A program made the translations under genes and the position numbers. Under the pieces are notes generated by a model that ran no database searches, was not told where the DNA came from, and saw only the letters and a program-made list of their open reading frames with translations. From Vibrio sp. SS-MA-C1-2 (GTDB lineage: Bacteria; Pseudomonadota; Gammaproteobacteria; Enterobacterales; Vibrionaceae), in NCBI RefSeq assembly GCF_021513135.1, contig NZ_CP090981.1:1860001-1924000 (forward strand): a DNA stretch of 64,000 nucleotides. Reading direction: 5' to 3'. How positions within the stretch are numbered: the stretch's first letter is position 1; each line of letters starts with the position of its first letter. Positions 37,093 to 44,896 of this stretch are shown piece after piece.

Positions 37093-37308
37093 TGTGGGTG
37101 ATTACTCTTAAAGTGAGGCTGTAATCTCTAATCTGCTGTTTTTTAGATTTATTCTTCTATTTTCTGCGGGGTGTAAGTGGTCTGATAAGTTAACTATTTT
37201 TAATTTTAGTATTAATTTCTACATTAGCCATTTTTGGTTAACTTTAGTTGACTATCTGTACTGTTCATGTTTGTCACCAAGTTAAATAATTTTAATGGTG
37301 AAATAAAA

Positions 37309-37340
37309 AACCGCAGAGATGCATGAACACCTCTGCGGTT
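37309..37340 (-). terminator. Rho-independent terminator after the M20 gene
   Basis: AACCGCAGAG pairs with CTCTGCGGTT; on the minus strand six T's follow. It lies 17 bases after the M20 gene and separates the two leftward units. Confidence 0.9.
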
Positions 37341-37356
37341 AACTATTTTTTATTTA

Positions 37357-38505
37357 TTAGTTTAGTTGTTGCTCTACGAGTGTTTGCCAATAGTTCACAC
37401 CGGGCATTAAAATATTATCATTAAAGTCATATTTAGGGTTATGCAGAGCCGTGCCACCACACTCTCCTTGGCCATTTCCAACTAAGATATAGCAACCTTT
37501 AACTTCCCTTAACATAAAAGAGAAATCTTCACTAATAGTAAACGGTTGGCACGCGCCATTAACATTCTCTTTGCCAGCGACTTTTTCAGCGGCTTTCACT
37601 GCGTTTGCTGTCTCTTCTGGTGTGTTAATCGTGGATAGGAAGGTGTTTGTAAATTGATACTTATAATCAACACCAGCAGACATACATTGACCCGCGACAA
37701 CACGTTCAATGGCTTTTTCAATTTTATGAAGTGCTTGATCGGTGAAGCTTCGAGTATCACCTTTTATCTTAACCTGTGATGGAATGACATTGACAGTACC
37801 ATTTGTTGCAAACTCCGTGACAGAGATAACGGCTGTTTCATCTATGGCACTTAAATTTCTTGATACTATCGTTTGCATTGCAGTGACAATTTGAGCACCG
37901 ACAACAATTGGATCTGTACCCATATGAGGCATAGCTGCGTGACCACCTGTAGCAATGACATCTATTTCAAAACTACTTTCACTTGCCATCAGAGAGTGGG
38001 GACGAGTGGCAAATTGACCGGCTGGGATACCAGGTAAATTATGCATTGCATAAATTTCATCAATCTGCCATTTAGTAAATAAACCATCTTCGATCATGGC
38101 TTTAGCACCAAGCCCATGCTCTTCACATGGTTGGAAAATAAAGTAAACAGTACCATCGAAGTTTAGAGTTTGTGAAAGTTGATAAGCTGCACCAAGTAAC
38201 ATCGCTGTGTGACCATCATGTCCGCAAGCATGCATAACACCTTTGTTAACTGAGGCGTGGCTAAAACAATTTTGCTCTTCGATATGTAACGCATCCATAT
38301 CAGCTCTTAATCCAATAGAGCGACGACTATCACCACATTTCAATATGCCAAGCACACCTGTTTTTCCGATATTACGATGAACCTCTATTCCGAAGCTTTC
38401 AAGTTTATCTGCAACTAGCTCAGAAGTTAAAACCTCTTCAAATCCAAATTCTGGGTTTTTGTGAATATGGTGACGCCAATTAATAACTTCTTGTGTAATG
38501 TCCAT
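37357..38505 (-). CDS. M20-family amidohydrolase (N-acyl amino acid hydrolase type)
   Basis: 382 residues. Metal-binding motifs are intact: RADMDALHIEE and HACGHDGHTAMLLGAAY, then FQPCEEHGLGAKAMIEDG with the catalytic Glu, and a dimerisation domain (about 180-290, FEIDVIATGGHAAMPHMGTDPI). The family hydrolyses N-acyl amino acids or hippurate, or acts as a peptidase. It is the last gene of a leftward unit after the EutA-like protein and a DMT exporter. E. coli also has an M20 enzyme (YgeY) beside diaminopropionate ammonia-lyase, which fits the nearby lyase gene. The acyl substrate is unknown. Confidence 0.87.
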   Translation of the reverse strand: MDITQEVINWRHHIHKNPEFGFEEVLTSELVADKLESFGIEVHRNIGKTGVLGILKCGDSRRSIGLRADMDALHIEEQNCFSHASVNKGVMHACGHDGHTAMLLGAAYQLSQTLNFDGTVYFIFQPCEEHGLGAKAMIEDGLFTKWQIDEIYAMHNLPGIPAGQFATRPHSLMASESSFEIDVIATGGHAAMPHMGTDPIVVGAQIVTAMQTIVSRNLSAIDETAVISVTEFATNGTVNVIPSQVKIKGDTRSFTDQALHKIEKAIERVVAGQCMSAGVDYKYQFTNTFLSTINTPEETANAVKAAEKVAGKENVNGACQPFTISEDFSFMLREVKGCYILVGNGQGECGGTALHNPKYDFNDNILMPGVNYWQTLVEQQLN

Positions 38506-38569
38506 GTTAGTTTCTCTATTCTCTATTTAATAAACGCAAGCAAATAAAGAGGAACGATCTTTATTCGCT

Positions 38570-38698
38570 TTATATCCTTCATACTTGAAGTTGCTCGGTT
38601 GTTGGCTGCATTCGTTCGCCCCAATCATATAATTCACCTATACTCATGGGGCCTCACTCACTTGCCGCCTAATAGCAACGCCAATTATTTTAGGTATA
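38570..38698 (-). repeat. ERIC-type repeat inside a putative operon
   Basis: Full length, from TATATCCTTCATACTTGAAG to CAATTATTTTAGGTATA, between the DMT transporter and M20 genes. Confidence 0.92.
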
Positions 38699-38704
38699 AT
38701 CTCA

Positions 38705-39664
38705 TTATATCTCTGTAGCAAGTTTTGGTTTTGACGCTTTTTCAGCAGGTTTACCAAACTTCATAAATAGCACCATCGACCCAATAACAACAACAATAGC
38801 AAGTAACCGCATTGGTGTTACCGCTTCACCTAAGGCAAATATAGCAAGAACAAATGATGATAAAGGCATTAAGTTAAGTGCCATACCAGTACCATCTACA
38901 CCAACACGTTCCATCGCAAAGATATAAATTAAGTAACTTGTACCAGAAATACCCACACCAAGGATCACGATACATAAAATGCGTAATGGAGAACTAAATA
39001 CATTTAGTGCTGATGAGAAGTCTGCACCAGAGAAGAGTAGGTAGATACCAAACCCTAATGAAGCAAAAATAAACTGATGGAACATGGTTGCAACAGAACC
39101 ATATTTCTCTGCTAATTTAGCACGAGCATAAGCAGTACATGAGAAACTAGCGGCACTTCCTAAACAAATTAAGTGACCAATATTAAATCCATTTGTTTCT
39201 GAGTTTGGGTCCATAACAAGAATAGCAACACCGATAAATGCACCAACGGCAGCACCAATTTGTAATAGAGTAAATCGTGCATTATGACGAAAGAAGCCAA
39301 CAGTTAAAATTAGAATTGGAATTAATCCCTGTATTACGCCATTTTCAGATGCGGTAATATAATCAAGTGATAAAAATGATAAGAAGCTAAAAGCACCTTG
39401 TCCAATAATACCACAAGCAGCCGTCCAGAATACGTCAGAACGATTTTGCCAATTGATCTTAAAGTCAGTCTTCTTTTTCATTTTTCCAGTCGATAAGCCA
39501 ATATTAAAGACTAGGCCTAATGTAATAAATGCGACTGTATAGCGTAACCAAACAAGTACTTTTGCATCCATGACTTCAAGAATGGGCGTACCAACAATCC
39601 ATGGTATACCCCAAAGTAAACCAATAAATATAGCCGCAGCCCAACCTTTTTTTGTGTTATCCAT
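38705..39664 (-). CDS. EamA/DMT-family transporter (paralogue 2 of 2)
   Basis: 319 residues, ten membrane helices. GIIGQGAFSFLSFLSLDYITASENGVIQG and MERVGVDGTGMALNLMPLSSFV align closely with the transporter at 34721, so the pair arose by duplication and both serve this cluster. AAAGGA is 7 bases before the ATG. It is flanked on both sides by ERIC elements and sits between the EutA-like and M20 genes. Import or export of the substrate or a product is inferred from position. Confidence 0.88.
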   Translation of the reverse strand: MDNTKKGWAAAIFIGLLWGIPWIVGTPILEVMDAKVLVWLRYTVAFITLGLVFNIGLSTGKMKKKTDFKINWQNRSDVFWTAACGIIGQGAFSFLSFLSLDYITASENGVIQGLIPILILTVGFFRHNARFTLLQIGAAVGAFIGVAILVMDPNSETNGFNIGHLICLGSAASFSCTAYARAKLAEKYGSVATMFHQFIFASLGFGIYLLFSGADFSSALNVFSSPLRILCIVILGVGISGTSYLIYIFAMERVGVDGTGMALNLMPLSSFVLAIFALGEAVTPMRLLAIVVVIGSMVLFMKFGKPAEKASKPKLATEI

Positions 39665-39687
39665 GGTAATTCCTTTTATTATTTTAT

Positions 39688-39814
39688 TGATACCTTTATT
39701 ACTAGAAGTTGCTAGGTTGTTGGCGTTATTTGCTTCTTCAATCAGATAGTATATCTATACTCATGAGGCTTCGCGCAGTTGCCGTCTACTAGTCACTCCC
39801 ATTACTTTAGGTAT
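39688..39814 (-). repeat. ERIC-type repeat inside a putative operon, diverged
   Basis: Recognisable over its length (GATACCTTTATTACTAGAAG to CCATTACTTTAGGTATG) with several substitutions; between the EutA-like and DMT genes. Confidence 0.85.
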
Positions 39815-39834
39815 GATTGAATGATTTGTTCTCT

Positions 39835-40653
39835 TTATTTTATTTTTGATGTGTCTGTTAGTAAGGTTCCATATCCCGGACAATGGGCTTTTTTACCAGC
39901 TAAATGCATTGCATGCCAAAACATAGCAGAATTACTGCAAACAACAGGGAGGTTAAATTTTTGTTCAATTTCTTCTATATGATCAAGCACTCTTAAGTTG
40001 GTACAAGACATAAAGACGAGATCGGCTCCAGAGTTAGGCAGAATTTCACCAAGAGCGGTCAACATTGATGTTTTAGATACTGTTGTAATGTCAGTATCTT
40101 TCTCTATTCCTAATGAACCTAATACAACCACGTCAAAACCTGCATGAGTCAATTGTTGATATAACGGGAAATTAACATCGGTAGGGTAAGGAGAGAAAAT
40201 CGCTATTTTCTTAGCATTTAGGTGTTTAAATGCTGACTGTGCGGCTGTCCATGGGTTTGTCGCTGGAATATTCCCACGATTTTTTGTTAACAAGCTGGCG
40301 ACTTTTCCTTCACCAATCACTATCGAAGCCGATGTACAACCGAACGCCATCACGTCCATAGGAAGGCCTGTTGCAATAAGATCTGAAGCGTCACTAATCC
40401 CCGTCGCTATTCTATCTAAGGCTTCTGGGGTCATCTCACTACTATAATAAACACGAGAACTGAACATGCCGGCTTGAGTACCAAGTAGTTTAGCCCAATC
40501 CATTTCTAAAGAGTGATCAGTACTAAGTTGAACTAAACCAATATGTACGCGATTTATTCGCTCTTCTTGTTTATGTGCTAATGGGTACTCAAATTTTTTA
40601 AAGTCTTCAATATTATTAATCATTGAAGGAGCTAGGCAATCAGTCGTCATCAT
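39835..40653 (-). CDS. EutA-like Asp/Glu racemase-superfamily protein (maleate isomerase type)
   Basis: 272 residues. Two conserved cysteines lie in FGCTSASIVIGEG (about residue 102) and FMSCTNLRVLDHI (about 215), the catalytic pair of the Asp/Glu racemase, maleate isomerase and arylmalonate decarboxylase superfamily. SCTNLR is especially like EutA of ectoine/hydroxyectoine utilisation clusters, though the partner genes eutB, eutC and eutE are absent. AAGGA precedes two adjacent ATGs (40653 and 40650). It heads a leftward unit and is divergent from the PAS/HTH regulator; the shared 51-bp block lies between. It may racemise or isomerise the substrate before hydrolysis. Confidence 0.78.
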   Translation of the reverse strand: MMTTDCLAPSMINNIEDFKKFEYPLAHKQEERINRVHIGLVQLSTDHSLEMDWAKLLGTQAGMFSSRVYYSSEMTPEALDRIATGISDASDLIATGLPMDVMAFGCTSASIVIGEGKVASLLTKNRGNIPATNPWTAAQSAFKHLNAKKIAIFSPYPTDVNFPLYQQLTHAGFDVVVLGSLGIEKDTDITTVSKTSMLTALGEILPNSGADLVFMSCTNLRVLDHIEEIEQKFNLPVVCSNSAMFWHAMHLAGKKAHCPGYGTLLTDTSKIK

Positions 40654-40760
40654 AACATCCTTGTTTTATACTTTTTAATAAAAGGTCTGTCGTCAACCTA
40701 TTTGAATTATTTATGTTTAATTATTATTAAATTTTGTTGTCAGTATAATAACTATAAGTA

Positions 40761-40811
40761 TAGTTAAATAATGTGACCTGAGTCTCATGGTTACATATTG
40801 TTTACTATTGG
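40761..40811. promoter_or_regulatory. Conserved 51-bp block, copy B
   Basis: Begins TAGTTAAATAATGTGACCT and continues TCTCA, GGTTA, GTTTACT as in copy A at 37042. It lies about 110 bases before the EutA-like gene and 216 before the divergent regulator, so it could control both. The divergent regulator is the likely binder; CRP is an alternative for the TGTGA-N6-TCTCA part. Confidence 0.7.
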
Positions 40812-41026
40812 TTGGTTTGGATGCCATTGAGTTAACTGCTATCTTGTTGGTCGTTTTTGCTTTTAACTTATTGTTTTTCATGTGATCCAATGGTTATTCT
40901 TATGTTGTTTATATTTTAACACCCTTCTTATAGTTAACATTTTTTATTTTTACTTCTATTTTTAATTGTTTTTTTATATTCATCAGTTACAATGGGTACA
41001 CCAAAAGTTCACTATATTGCACTGAA

Positions 41027-41716
41027 ATGAAAGAGACGAAATTTAGCGTATTTAATGGAACATTTACAGAGCAGGATAAATTGTCATTAGCTACTCATTT
41101 TAGAGTGGCTGAAACCATGGCTGAATTAATTGGTCCTCATTGTGAGATCGTTATTCATTCATTTGAGAGTTTAGAACGTTCAGTGGTTAAGATTGTTAAT
41201 GGGCACCATACCGGTCGTAAGGTAGGATCACCGATTACAGATGTTGGCTTAAAAATGTTAAGTCAAATTGAGTCTACAGGTGAAATGTCTTTAAATAGCT
41301 ACTTTACTCATACAAAAGATGGTCGCTTATTAAAGTCAACGACCTGTATGTTGACTGATGTTGCAGGTAAGCCAATTGGCCTGTTTTGTGTCAATATTAA
41401 TTTATCTCACCCATTTCCAGAAATAATGAAAACATTAATGCCTGATAGCTCTACTACCACTGTCACCATTAATGAGAACTTTAGTTCATCAACGACAGAG
41501 ATTATAAAACACGCTTTAGAACAAGCCGTTGAAGAAGTTGATAACGATCCAACGGTCACAATTAAGGGTAGAAAGAAGACAATTACTCAGATCCTATTTC
41601 AAAATGGTATTTTTGAATTGAAAGAGTCAACGGCGATGGTTTCTGCTCATTTAGGGATCACACGCCATGCTATTTATAAATATATTCGTGAATTTAAATC
41701 TGAATTAATAACATAA
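41027..41716 (+). CDS. PAS-domain / HTH transcriptional regulator (YheO/DauR-like)
   Basis: 229 residues. The N-terminal half (about 20-130) is a YheO-like PAS domain (VAETMAELIGPHCEIVIHSFESLERSVVKI, DGRLLKSTTCMLTDVAGKPIGLFCVNIN). The C-terminal half is the matching HTH (KKTITQILFQNGIFELKESTAMVSAHLGITRHAIYKYIREF). DauR of this family controls D-amino acid catabolism and senses amino acids. RidA follows after 9 bases, then diaminopropionate ammonia-lyase, so it likely controls this unit and the divergent ones. No strong ribosome binding site. Confidence 0.85.
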   Translation: MKETKFSVFNGTFTEQDKLSLATHFRVAETMAELIGPHCEIVIHSFESLERSVVKIVNGHHTGRKVGSPITDVGLKMLSQIESTGEMSLNSYFTHTKDGRLLKSTTCMLTDVAGKPIGLFCVNINLSHPFPEIMKTLMPDSSTTTVTINENFSSSTTEIIKHALEQAVEEVDNDPTVTIKGRKKTITQILFQNGIFELKESTAMVSAHLGITRHAIYKYIREFKSELIT

Positions 41717-41725
41717 GGAATTGAA

Positions 41726-42109
41726 ATGAAAAAGCTAATACATACAGAGCAAGCACCTGCGGCAATTGGTCCATATTCTCAAGGGTTGATTTTTAAAGAT
41801 ATGGTATTCACTTCTGGCCAATTACCATTAGATCCCAAAACGATGGCATTTGTTGAAGGTGGCATTAAAGAGCAAGCATATCAATCGTTAGCAAACTTAA
41901 AAGCCGTATTGGAAGAGAGTGGAGCGGGTTTAGATTCAGTTTTAAAAACGACGTGTTTCTTATCCGATATGGAAAACTTTGTTGCATTTAATGAGGTTTA
42001 TACTGAAATCTTTGGTGAAGATGTAGCACCAGCACGATCTTGTGTCGAGGCTGCACGTTTACCTAAAGACGCACTTGTTGAAATTGAAGCGATTGCTTAT
42101 ATCAAGTAA
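41726..42109 (+). CDS. ridA: RidA-family enamine/imine deaminase
   Basis: 127 residues, a complete YjgF/YER057c/UK114 trimer subunit. [26 protein letters not shown] at the N-terminus and [26 protein letters not shown] with the catalytic Arg near residue 105. It hydrolyses 2-aminoacrylate and other enamines/imines to the keto acid and ammonia, protecting PLP enzymes. AAGGAATT precedes the start. It sits between the regulator and diaminopropionate ammonia-lyase, whose reaction makes 2-aminoacrylate, so the functional match is direct. This may be a dedicated paralogue rather than the housekeeping ridA. Confidence 0.92.
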   Translation: MKKLIHTEQAPAAIGPYSQGLIFKDMVFTSGQLPLDPKTMAFVEGGIKEQAYQSLANLKAVLEESGAGLDSVLKTTCFLSDMENFVAFNEVYTEIFGEDVAPARSCVEAARLPKDALVEIEAIAYIK

Positions 42110-42128
42110 ATAAAGAGATTGAACCATC

Positions 42129-42256
42129 TATACCTAAAGTAATTGGACTTGCTAGTAGGCGGCAAGTGAGTGAGGCCCCATGAGTATAGGTGTACTCTAT
42201 GATTGGGGCGAACGAATACAGCCAACAACCTAGCAACTTCAAGTAAGAAGGGTATA
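42129..42256 (+). repeat. ERIC-type repeat between ridA and the ammonia-lyase gene
   Basis: Full length, from TATACCTAAAGTAATTGGAC to CTTCAAGTAAGAAGGGTATA. By hand alignment it differs from the copy at 62091 at only four positions, the closest pair in the window. Confidence 0.95.
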
Positions 42257-42280
42257 TAACCATTTTTAAAGGGACGTATT

Positions 42281-43468
42281 ATGCTTAATGCAGAGTTGAA
42301 TAGTTTTTATACTGGCGAAATTTCACCTATTTTTAATAATAAATTAGCAAAAAAAGCACGATCTTTTCATCAGCAAATTGAGGCTTATCAAGCAACACCA
42401 TTAGTCTCGTTGCCAAATTTAGCAAAACAGTTAGGTGTAAAAGAGATTTTAATAAAAGATGAATCTCATCGTTTTGGTTTAAATGCATTCAAGGTTCTTG
42501 GTGGTTCATACGCTTTAGGTCGTTTATTAGCGAACTTTTTAGATGTTGATATCTCTGAAATTGATTTAAAAACAGTTGCCGCTAAATTAGACAAACCGTT
42601 AGTTTTCACCACTGCAACTGCAGGTAATCACGGTACAGGTGTTGCTTGGGCTGCGAGAGAAATGGGACAAAAAGCGGTTGTTTATATGCCAAAAGGCTCT
42701 TCACAAGTGAGTGTTGAGCGAATTCGTGGCTTAGGTGCTGAATGTATTGTTACAGATGTTAATTATGATGATACGGTTCGTTTAGCAAGTAAAACAGCGG
42801 ATGAGAATAACTGGACCTTAGTACAAGATACTGCTTGGGAAGGTTATGAAGAGATCCCTACTTGGATTTCTCAAGGTTATATGACGATGGCAGATGAAGC
42901 TATTGAGCAAATCTCAGAAGGCGATTTTAACTCTCCGAGCCATATTATGCTGCAAGCTGGTGTTGGTGCAATGGCGGGCGGTATTTTAGGATATTTTTCT
43001 GATACATTAGGCCCATCTACCTTTAAAGCGGTTATTTCTGAGCCTGAAGCTGCAAACTGTATTTTGCGTTCTGGTAGCAGTGAGCAGGGGATAATGACTA
43101 GTGTTGAGGGGGATCTGAATTCGATAATGGCTGGTTTAGCTTGTGGTGAACCTAACCCTATAACTTGGCCAATACTTCGTGATTGTTCTTCATTATTTGC
43201 GTCTGTAACTGATCAGGTTTCAGCAACGGGAATGCGTATTTTAGGTAATCCTTTAAAAGGTGACCCAGCGATTATTAGTGGTGAGTCCGGTGCGATTAAT
43301 ATGGGATTACTCTATCTTTTAGCGACAACAGAGAAAGGAAAAGAGATTGCTAAGTCGATTGGTTTAAATAGTGACTCTACGATATTAATTTTTAATACTG
43401 AAGGCGATACTAATGCGGATCGTTATCGTAAAGTGGTTTGGGAAGGACTATTACCTTTAGAAAGTTAA
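42281..43468 (+). CDS. dpaL: Diaminopropionate ammonia-lyase (PLP fold type II)
   Basis: 395 residues, matching YgeX/DpaL. RFGLNAFKVLGGSYALG (about residue 68) contains the PLP-binding Lys; TTATAGNHGTGVAWAAREMGQKAVVYMP and QAGVGAMAGGI bind the cofactor phosphate; IISGESGAINMG is near the end. The enzyme splits 2,3-diaminopropionate to pyruvate and two ammonia through 2-aminoacrylate. AAAGGGA precedes the start. ridA lies upstream across an ERIC repeat. D-serine or other beta-substituted amino acids are also substrates in the family. Confidence 0.9.
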   Translation: MLNAELNSFYTGEISPIFNNKLAKKARSFHQQIEAYQATPLVSLPNLAKQLGVKEILIKDESHRFGLNAFKVLGGSYALGRLLANFLDVDISEIDLKTVAAKLDKPLVFTTATAGNHGTGVAWAAREMGQKAVVYMPKGSSQVSVERIRGLGAECIVTDVNYDDTVRLASKTADENNWTLVQDTAWEGYEEIPTWISQGYMTMADEAIEQISEGDFNSPSHIMLQAGVGAMAGGILGYFSDTLGPSTFKAVISEPEAANCILRSGSSEQGIMTSVEGDLNSIMAGLACGEPNPITWPILRDCSSLFASVTDQVSATGMRILGNPLKGDPAIISGESGAINMGLLYLLATTEKGKEIAKSIGLNSDSTILIFNTEGDTNADRYRKVVWEGLLPLES

Positions 43469-43523
43469 TTGATAAAATTAGCTAACTGAAAAATAATTAT
43501 AATTGATTGTTAATTCGTTTAAA

Positions 43524-43572
43524 AAAAGCCATTAAGAAGCCTATGTTATTACTAGTTTCTTAGTGGCTTTTC
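43524..43572 (+). terminator. Rho-independent terminator after dpaL
   Basis: AAAAGCCATTAAGAA pairs with TTCTTAGTGGCTTTT around a 17-base loop. It lies 60 bases after dpaL, so the homocysteine methyltransferase gene may have its own promoter. Confidence 0.8.
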
Positions 43573-43588
43573 TGTATACGGCAAATCT

Positions 43589-43718
43589 TATATCCCCTTC
43601 ATACTAGAAGCTGCTAGGTTGTTGACGTCATTCATTCGCCCCAATCATATAGAACATCGATACTCATGGGATCTCACTCACTTGCCGCCTAGTATCGACG
43701 CCAATTATTTTAGGTATA
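43589..43718 (-). repeat. ERIC-type repeat
   Basis: Full length (TATATCCCCTTCATACTAGAAG to CAATTATTTTAGGTATA), orientation opposite to the surrounding genes, directly after the dpaL terminator. Confidence 0.92.
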
Positions 43719-43813
43719 TTCATATGTTAATTTAGAAAATTGTATGATAAAAAAGATATTCAATAGATTTAGACGATTTTTTATAGAAAACAATAATAAC
43801 AAAGGACGTTAGA

Positions 43814-44725
43814 ATGGCTAATGTAACAATTTTAGATGGTGGTCTTGGACGAGAACTTCAACGTATGGGAGCACCGTTTGCTCAGCCAGAGTGGTCAGCT
43901 TTAGCATTAATGGAAGCGCCACATTACGTGGAAAAAGCTCACGATGAATTTGTGGAATCGGGTGCAAAGGTAATAACCACTAATGCTTATGCCGTTGTCC
44001 CTTTTCATATTGGTCAAGAAAGATTTGAAGAAAAAGGTGCCGCGTTGTGTCAATTAGCGGCTAAATTGGCACGGAAATCTGCTGATAAAGGTGAAAACAT
44101 TAGCGTTGCAGCTTCTATTCCACCTCTGTTTGGCTCATATTCACCAGCGCTTTTTGATAAGTTGGTTGCTAAAGAGATTCTGGCAACATTAATTGAAAAT
44201 CAAAAAGAGTATGTGGATCTTTTTATCATTGAGACGGTTTCTTCTATTGAAGAAGCTTTATTTGCTATCAATGAGCTAAAAAATATAGATAAACCTATTT
44301 GGCTCTCATTTTCTATTGATGATGATCTCTCTCCACTGGCAGTCAATAACGTTTTAGAAAATCAAACGACAACAAAACTCCGTTCTGGTGAGCTACTTAG
44401 TGATGCGTTGAAGCTCCTTCCAAGTCAATCTATTTCAGCGTTACTCTTTAATTGTAGTTGTGCTGAAGTCATGGAAAATGCGATTGTTGAGGCGTCGACT
44501 TACTATCAAAATGAAGAGATTGAAATCGGTGTTTATGCCAATAGCTTTTTAGATCAAGCTGACGATATTTCCGCAAATGAAGGATTGTCAGAGTTAAGAG
44601 CCGATTTAACGCCTCAGCGCTATTTAGATTTTGCTAAACAATGGCAAGCGGCTGGTGCAACGATTATTGGGGGATGTTGTGGCATTACACCTAAACATAT
44701 AAAGAGTCTAGCTGAAGAGTTATAA
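43814..44725 (+). CDS. Homocysteine S-methyltransferase family protein
   Basis: 303 residues, a complete TIM-barrel HMT domain. ILDGGLGRELQRMG starts the barrel; the three zinc-binding cysteines are in LLFNCSC (about 215) and IIGGCCG (about 287-288). The family moves a methyl group from S-methylmethionine, betaine or a similar donor to homocysteine. AAAGGACG precedes the start. It ends the rightward unit. Its presence suggests that the unit's substrate or by-product carries a methyl group, or that sulfur amino acids are involved, but it may be independent because a terminator lies upstream. Confidence 0.85.
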   Translation: MANVTILDGGLGRELQRMGAPFAQPEWSALALMEAPHYVEKAHDEFVESGAKVITTNAYAVVPFHIGQERFEEKGAALCQLAAKLARKSADKGENISVAASIPPLFGSYSPALFDKLVAKEILATLIENQKEYVDLFIIETVSSIEEALFAINELKNIDKPIWLSFSIDDDLSPLAVNNVLENQTTTKLRSGELLSDALKLLPSQSISALLFNCSCAEVMENAIVEASTYYQNEEIEIGVYANSFLDQADDISANEGLSELRADLTPQRYLDFAKQWQAAGATIIGGCCGITPKHIKSLAEEL

Positions 44726-44730
44726 TGAAT

Positions 44731-44842
44731 TGGATATCTTGAAGTTACTAGGTTGTTAGCACCCTAAACATAGAACTAAGATATACTCATTTGGCCTCAC
44801 TCACTTGCCGCCTACTAGCAACGCCAATTATTTTAGGTATAT
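44731..44842 (-). repeat. ERIC-type repeat, truncated at one end
   Basis: The right part is well kept (GGCCTCACTCACTTGCCGCC to CAATTATTTTAGGTATA); the left end begins at TATCTTGAAGTTACTAGG and the centre is altered (CACCCTAAACATAGAAC). It abuts the methyltransferase stop. Confidence 0.85.
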
Positions 44843-44855
44843 ATATTTAATAATA

Positions 44856-44884
44856 AGCCTCGTGACACTTAATGTGACGAGGCT
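44856..44884. terminator. Bidirectional terminator between convergent genes
   Basis: AGCCTCGT pairs with ACGAGGCT around CACTTAATGTG, which can extend the stem as CAC/GTG. Between the methyltransferase and the Crp-family regulator. Confidence 0.8.
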
Positions 44885-44896
44885 GTTTGCCTCTAT

